Positions 7,017 to 10,224 of a stretch of 10,224 bases of DNA are shown here, one piece after another. The DNA lies in assembly GCA_036939755.1 (NCBI GenBank), contig JALLAZ010001103.1:1-10224 (forward strand). Direction: 5' to 3'. Positions within the stretch are counted from its first letter, which is position 1. Every line of letters starts with the position of its first letter. This stretch comes from Stephanodiscus triporus. Its lineage: Eukaryota; Bacillariophyta; Thalassiosirophyceae; Thalassiosirales; Thalassiosiraceae. The position numbers and the translations under genes are program-made. The notes under the pieces were generated by a model that saw only the letters and a program-made list of their open reading frames with translations, made no database searches and had not been told where the DNA came from.

Positions 7017-9536
7017 TTAAGCTCTAAAAAAATTACTGAAAGACTTTTTCTTCTCATTTTCGAGTGTGCCGGGTAACGATGGAGTTGATGAGTCTTTTTT
7101 AACGATGCGCGATGATTTGATTTTTGTCATCCAACTACCAGTGGATCGACGGCTGCTTTGTTCGATTTTCAGGCCATCCGCACTCTCGAAGGACGTTGAA
7201 GGACCAACATCGCCAGATTCCTTGTTGGCGGCAGCTGCACCTGGGTGTGATGCATCATTTGACACACCCAAGCCCTGAGCCATTCCAGATGCGCACAAAG
7301 ATTGCTGCTTTGATGCTTCACCTCTATTATTTGCATCATTTTTTGTCTCCGAATCTTGGTCGATCTCTTCTTCACCACCGCCACCACGAAGGGATTGTCC
7401 GACGTCGGCATTTTTATTTGCATTATCGTCAGAGTCGCCCCCTCGCAAGGAACAAAGCATGACCATGTGACCAGGGCCCAGCGATGCGTCCTCCACGAAC
7501 AAACCGAGCGCCCTGGTGCATTCCACCCTCCTCGGAAGCATGACGTTAAGGTCAGTATCGAAACATCGACAGTCACGAATCTTATTGTCCTCGCTCCCGC
7601 CCTCGGGGAACACCTTCGCCGCCGTCGCGGTGGAGTACTGATTCCCCTCGATTATCGGTATCAGGGGCAGGAGGGATGATTCGTCCTCCGACGGGATGGG
7701 ATGTCCGATGGCCGCCCCGCTGCCATATCCCCACGTGTAGACGTCCCCGTTGGCCGTGATCGCCGCCGAGTAGCACCCAGATGCCCTTATGGACACGACC
7801 TTGTCGGACTTGGGCTCGGGACTCGCAACGGAGGAGGAGTTGCTCGTGTTGCTCGTCGATGACGCCCTCGACGATGCCCTCTCGTTCATCTTGCCGTCGT
7901 TCGCCACCCTCGTCGAGGCCCCGTCCCTCTCCGACATCACCGACGATCCGAACGCGAGTCCCTGCACCGCCCGGGGCGAGAACAAGTTCCCGGCGTGTCC
8001 CTGTCCGCACTGGCCGTCCCCCCCGGCGCCCCAGGCGAAGACCCTCCCTCCCCTTGACAGCGCGAGCGTGTGCGCCCCCCCGGCCGCGATGGATTCGATC
8101 GCCACGTTGCGCAACGCCGACACGTGCCGGGGCTGCTGAACGAATCGCCTGTCGCCGCCGCCGCCGCCCCCTCCCCGCCCTACCCCACCGTCGGAACCGG
8201 AGGAGGGGGGATCCAGGGAGGAGCCGTTGTTGTGACCGCACCGTCCCATCGACGTGCTCCCCCAAGTGAAGACCTCCCCGTGGGCCGTCAGCGCCACGGT
8301 GTGCAGCCTCCCCAGCGACAGTTTCTCAAAGTGTACGTTCTTATCGACGGGGTTGGATGCGCCGTTGACCTTGGTTGTAGTCGTCGTTGTCGTCGTGGTC
8401 GTCATGTCCTCCCTCCTCACCGCGATGATGGGCAATGGCTCAGGGACGGTCGCGCACTTCCCCCCCTCGACGCCGCACTGGCCCTTACGGTTCGAACCCC
8501 ATGCGAACGTCCTCGTCTCGCGAACGACTATCGCCGACGTCGTCGTCGTAGGACCCCCCCGAATCGAATCTCCCTCGTCGACGTCCGCGCCGTTATTATC
8601 CCCGCTCGTTGACGCCGCCGCCCCGCCGCGATTCCTCGACTTCGAGTACGACGACTTCGACGACGACTTCGACGACGACAGGGCCACGATCGCCGCGGAG
8701 TGCAATCCCCCCGCCGCGATCTCGATCACGACCCCCCCCGCGACGTGCGGCAGCAGCCTCTCGATCGTCCGGGGCTCCGCGCATCCCGTGACGTCCGGTC
8801 CGTGTCCGAGCTGGCCGAAGTGTCCCGCGCCCCAGCTCATCACCACCCCCCCCCCTACCCCCCCTCCGCCGGCGCCCTCCGTCAGCGCCAAGACGTGCCG
8901 TCGTCCGCTCGACAGCCTCACCACGCGCAGTGGCAAACGCGTCGGGACGGGCGAGAATTTCCTATTCGTCATCCCGAAGATCGTACCGACGAGGCGTACG
9001 TCTCCCCCTACCCCTCCCCCTCCTCCTCCTCCTCCCCCCAGTCCGCCGCCGCCGTTCGGTAGTATCGCGGCCGTGTGGGTGGCCCCGCACGACATCGCCG
9101 AGAACGGCGGCACGACGCCGGACGCGAAGTACGCGACGTCGTCGTGATCGTCGTCGTAATCGCGTTGTTGTCGTCGTCGTCGTCGACGATTACGACGAAG
9201 ACGACGTCGCGTCGTTCGCAGCCATTCGTCCGCCGACGACGCCCGAGGGACGACGCGCGATGGTCCTTCGCCCTCCTCCTCGTAATCGTCGTCGTCGTCA
9301 TAATCGTCGTCGGGGCCGGTACTACCCGCGTCGTCGGCGTGAATCAGCGGCAGAAGGCTGACGCGGGTCCCGGTCCTGCCGACGATATCGCGGCGGCGGC
9401 GGTGGCCTGCTCCTTCCCCCCCCTCCTCCTCCCCCTCCTCCCCCTCATGGAGCAGGTCGGGCGGGATCGGGAGAGAGTCCTCCCCGAGGGCGTAGAAGAA
9501 GTTGTCGCCGAAGCCAAGCGCGCAGTACGTCTTCAT
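7017..9536 (-). CDS. RCC1-repeat (seven-bladed propeller) protein
   Basis: Single-exon ORF of 839 residues; ATG with A at -3. Seven copies of the RCC1 core (roughly x-x-x-G-x-x-H-x-x-A-L) are visible near residues 149, 209, 274, 407, 484, 585 and 687, and W-G-x-x-x-x-G-x-x-G turns at 235, 346, 427, 502 and 602. The last core is degenerate (LGPGHMVMLCS). The extreme N-terminus, LGFGDNFFYALG, looks like the strand that closes the ring. RCC1 propellers act as Ran exchange factors, chromatin readers or ubiquitin-ligase scaffolds; which applies cannot be told. Blade loops carry long inserts: poly-Gly (162-178), Ser/Lys (285-300), poly-Thr (379-388) and Ser-rich (552-570). An Arg-rich patch (109-125) sits between acidic tracts (75-90, 127-133) and may be a nuclear signal. 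Residues 700-839 form a low-complexity tail ending KKKSFSNFFRA. GC content is high in the 5' three-quarters and drops at about 7590 inside the ORF. Confidence 0.92.
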   Translation of the reverse strand: MKTYCALGFGDNFFYALGEDSLPIPPDLLHEGEEGEEEGGEGAGHRRRRDIVGRTGTRVSLLPLIHADDAGSTGPDDDYDDDDDYEEEGEGPSRVVPRASSADEWLRTTRRRLRRNRRRRRRQQRDYDDDHDDVAYFASGVVPPFSAMSCGATHTAAILPNGGGGLGGGGGGGGGVGGDVRLVGTIFGMTNRKFSPVPTRLPLRVVRLSSGRRHVLALTEGAGGGGVGGGVVMSWGAGHFGQLGHGPDVTGCAEPRTIERLLPHVAGGVVIEIAAGGLHSAAIVALSSSKSSSKSSYSKSRNRGGAAASTSGDNNGADVDEGDSIRGGPTTTTSAIVVRETRTFAWGSNRKGQCGVEGGKCATVPEPLPIIAVRREDMTTTTTTTTTTKVNGASNPVDKNVHFEKLSLGRLHTVALTAHGEVFTWGSTSMGRCGHNNGSSLDPPSSGSDGGVGRGGGGGGGDRRFVQQPRHVSALRNVAIESIAAGGAHTLALSRGGRVFAWGAGGDGQCGQGHAGNLFSPRAVQGLAFGSSVMSERDGASTRVANDGKMNERASSRASSTSNTSNSSSVASPEPKSDKVVSIRASGCYSAAITANGDVYTWGYGSGAAIGHPIPSEDESSLLPLIPIIEGNQYSTATAAKVFPEGGSEDNKIRDCRCFDTDLNVMLPRRVECTRALGLFVEDASLGPGHMVMLCSLRGGDSDDNANKNADVGQSLRGGGGEEEIDQDSETKNDANNRGEASKQQSLCASGMAQGLGVSNDASHPGAAAANKESGDVGPSTSFESADGLKIEQSSRRSTGSWMTKIKSSRIVKKDSSTPSLPGTLENEKKKSFSNFFRA
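8373..8403. repeat. GTN trinucleotide tract coding for poly-Thr
   Basis: A run of GTC/GTT/GTA/GTG triplets on the plus strand, read as ACN (Thr) codons in the RCC1-like gene (about residues 378-388). It lies in a loop between two propeller repeats and keeps frame. Confidence 0.85.
9135..9312. repeat. TCG-rich trinucleotide segment in the RCC1-like N-terminus
   Basis: Interrupted TCG/GTC runs (about 9137-9155, 9163-9190, 9278-9312) that code on the minus strand for the acidic DDDYDDDDDYEEE block, the Arg-rich RRRLRRNRRRRRR block and the DYDDDHDD block. The same repeat read in different frames gives Asp or Arg tracts, which explains the alternating charge. Confidence 0.75.
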
Positions 9537-9566
9537 CCTTTTTTTTCTTTGCGCGCGTCGCGTCGT

Positions 9567-9595
9567 GTCGTCGTCGTCGTCGTCGTCGTCGTCGT
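9567..9595. repeat. (GTC)n repeat in the 5' leader of the RCC1-like gene
   Basis: A near-perfect run of nine to ten GTC units, 30-60 bp upstream of the ATG at 9536. It is probably in the transcribed leader. It is the same CpG-containing triplet class as in the coding regions nearby, but not under coding constraint here. Confidence 0.88.
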
Positions 9596-9612
9596 GTCGC
9601 GAGCCAGCGAAT

Positions 9613-9632
9613 GGGGGGGGAGGGGGGGGGGG
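9613..9632 (+). repeat. G8-A-G11 tract
   Basis: Eight G, one A and eleven G on the plus strand (C-rich in the sense of the RCC1-like gene), about 80-95 bp before its start codon. It could fold as a G-quadruplex. Runs this long are also prone to sequencing length error. Confidence 0.85.
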
Positions 9633-9664
9633 ACGGCGATCCCCCGTGTCCGTGGTCCAACTAC

Positions 9665-9670
9665 TTTATA
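9665..9670 (-). promoter_or_regulatory. Possible TATA box of the RCC1-like gene
   Basis: TATAAAG on the minus strand about 130 bp upstream of the ATG, in otherwise GC-rich sequence. It is the only TATA-like match seen between 9537 and 9700. Confidence 0.4.
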
Positions 9671-9730
9671 GGCCGGACCTGTAAAATAATACACCGGAAG
9701 GCCAGCAGCAAAAAATAATAGAGAGTCCTC

Positions 9731-9779
9731 TCTCCTCTCCTCTCCTCTCCTCTCCTCTCCTCTCCTCTCCTCTCCTCTC
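9731..9779. repeat. (TCTCC)n pentanucleotide microsatellite
   Basis: Nine perfect TCTCC units plus four bases, flanked by further CT-rich sequence. On the RCC1-like gene strand it reads GGAGA. Homopurine/homopyrimidine tracts of this kind can form triplex (H-DNA) and often act as GAGA-like promoter elements; a role here is inference. Confidence 0.95.
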
Positions 9780-9856
9780 TTACCGACCGACCGTCTCTCC
9801 TCCTCCTCCTTTATCGTCCCTTCCCTTTTGTTTTTCTCGGAGGGAGGAGCGGAGAG

Positions 9857-10021
9857 ATGACAACGACCTCGTCCGAGAACAAGAAGGGCCGCACACGGCG
9901 CAACGATCGATCGATTGCCTACTACTATATCCTTTCGAGACCGGCAAAGGCGTCCGTCAGGAGGGAGGGAAAGTCCGATTGTGTGGCGCGGGATGACCTA
10001 TCGTACCTACTGTACGTTTGA
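9857..10021 (+). CDS. Short hypothetical ORF or first exon, divergent from the RCC1-like gene
   Basis: An ATG at 9857 opens 54 codons to a TGA at 10019-10021. The product begins MTTTSSENKKGRTRRNDRS and is basic and polar; I do not recognise it. Codon choice is GC-leaning like the genes to the left, and the ATG has G at -3. It starts 320 bp from the RCC1-like ATG in divergent orientation, so it could be the start of a gene sharing that promoter, perhaps spliced before the TGA. No convincing donor was seen. Chance occurrence is quite possible. Confidence 0.22.
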   Translation: MTTTSSENKKGRTRRNDRSIAYYYILSRPAKASVRREGKSDCVARDDLSYLLYV

Positions 10022-10073
10022 CCTCAATTTACCACCCCCAAAAAATTGAAGGCAAATTCATCGAGTTCATGGG

Positions 10074-10224
10074 ATGGAAGGTCGAATTAATGTGAGTGAA
10101 TTTACTGAAGTAAAAATGAAATCTAAATTAGAAAATGAAAATCTGTTAAGTGTAAAGGTGCTTTCTCTTAGAGATCAAAGGAAATTGCCTGAAGTACTAC
10201 ATACCATATGTAATACAATTGTAA
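10074..10224 (+). CDS. Partial AT-rich hypothetical ORF running off the right edge
   Basis: The frame is open from 10050 (TGA at 10047-10049) to the window end, with an ATG at 10074 giving at least 50 residues, starting MEGRINVSEFTEVKMKSK and ending LPEVLHTICNTIV. The mix of charged and hydrophobic residues looks protein-like. The region is very AT-rich (14 G/C of 60 in bases 10081-10140), where open frames this long are less expected by chance. A GTGAGT at 10092-10097 lies inside the ORF and could be a donor instead. No family is recognised. It could be a host gene's first exon or the edge of an inserted element. Confidence 0.32.
   Translation, partial: MEGRINVSEFTEVKMKSKLENENLLSVKVLSLRDQRKLPEVLHTICNTIV

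Larger units (their letters stand above)
9537..9856 (-). promoter_or_regulatory. Leader and promoter region of the RCC1-like gene
   Basis: 320 bp with no gene. From the start codon outward it holds an A-run, a GTC repeat, a C/G homopurine tract, a TATAAA on the gene strand at 9670-9665, and a polypyrimidine pentanucleotide repeat. If the TATAAA is used, transcription would start about 100 bp before the ATG. The order is plausible for a core promoter, but no function is shown. Confidence 0.5.

Noticed and set aside
8254..9147. 297-codon plus-strand ORF with Val, Thr and Pro runs
   Set aside because: It is the complement of the RCC1-like gene; the runs come from triplet and Gly-codon repeats, and the sense strand has seven RCC1 repeats.
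1..10224. CRISPR array, transposon ends, or prokaryote-type defence system
   Set aside because: No spaced direct repeats, terminal inverted repeats, transposase or reverse-transcriptase motifs were found; introns and protein families are eukaryotic.

Overview
The window is eukaryotic nuclear DNA. Three of the four main genes have no intron or only one, and the four introns seen are short (91-118 bp) with GT...AG ends. Intergenic gaps are small, coding regions are long and full of low-complexity tracts, and the protein families (ABC1/ADCK kinase, BTB, RCC1 propeller, BAR-like) are eukaryotic. A compact unicellular-alga genome, such as a diatom or other stramenopile, fits best. That assignment is inference from style; no marker gene fixes it.

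Layout from left to right. Bases 1-423: AT-leaning upstream region with a CGTA microsatellite. Bases 424-2203 (+): two-exon gene for a BAR-like membrane-curvature protein whose helical domain is interrupted by a long acidic segment. Bases 2241-4659 (-): four-exon ABC1/ADCK1-like atypical kinase, convergent with the BAR gene with only 37 bp between stop codons; its first exon needs a frame change at a run of ten G. Bases 4660-4924: 265-bp divergent promoter. Bases 4925-6268 (+): single-exon SUMO-like + BTB protein. Bases 6269-7016: convergent intergenic DNA with one candidate poly(A) signal per strand. Bases 7017-9536 (-): single-exon 839-residue protein with seven RCC1-type repeats. Bases 9537-9856: its repeat-rich promoter and leader. 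Bases 9857-10224: two weak plus-strand ORFs, the second AT-rich and running off the window.

No operon-like or mobile system is visible. The genes look functionally independent: membrane remodelling, organelle lipid or quinone-linked kinase, ubiquitin-ligase adaptor, and RCC1 scaffold. The only shared regulation suggested is the head-to-head ABC1K/BTB promoter and the tail-to-tail BAR/ABC1K overlap. The most interesting points are the SUMO-like/BTB fusion, the split BAR domain, the frame break in the kinase, and sharp changes of GC content that fall inside genes and not at their borders.
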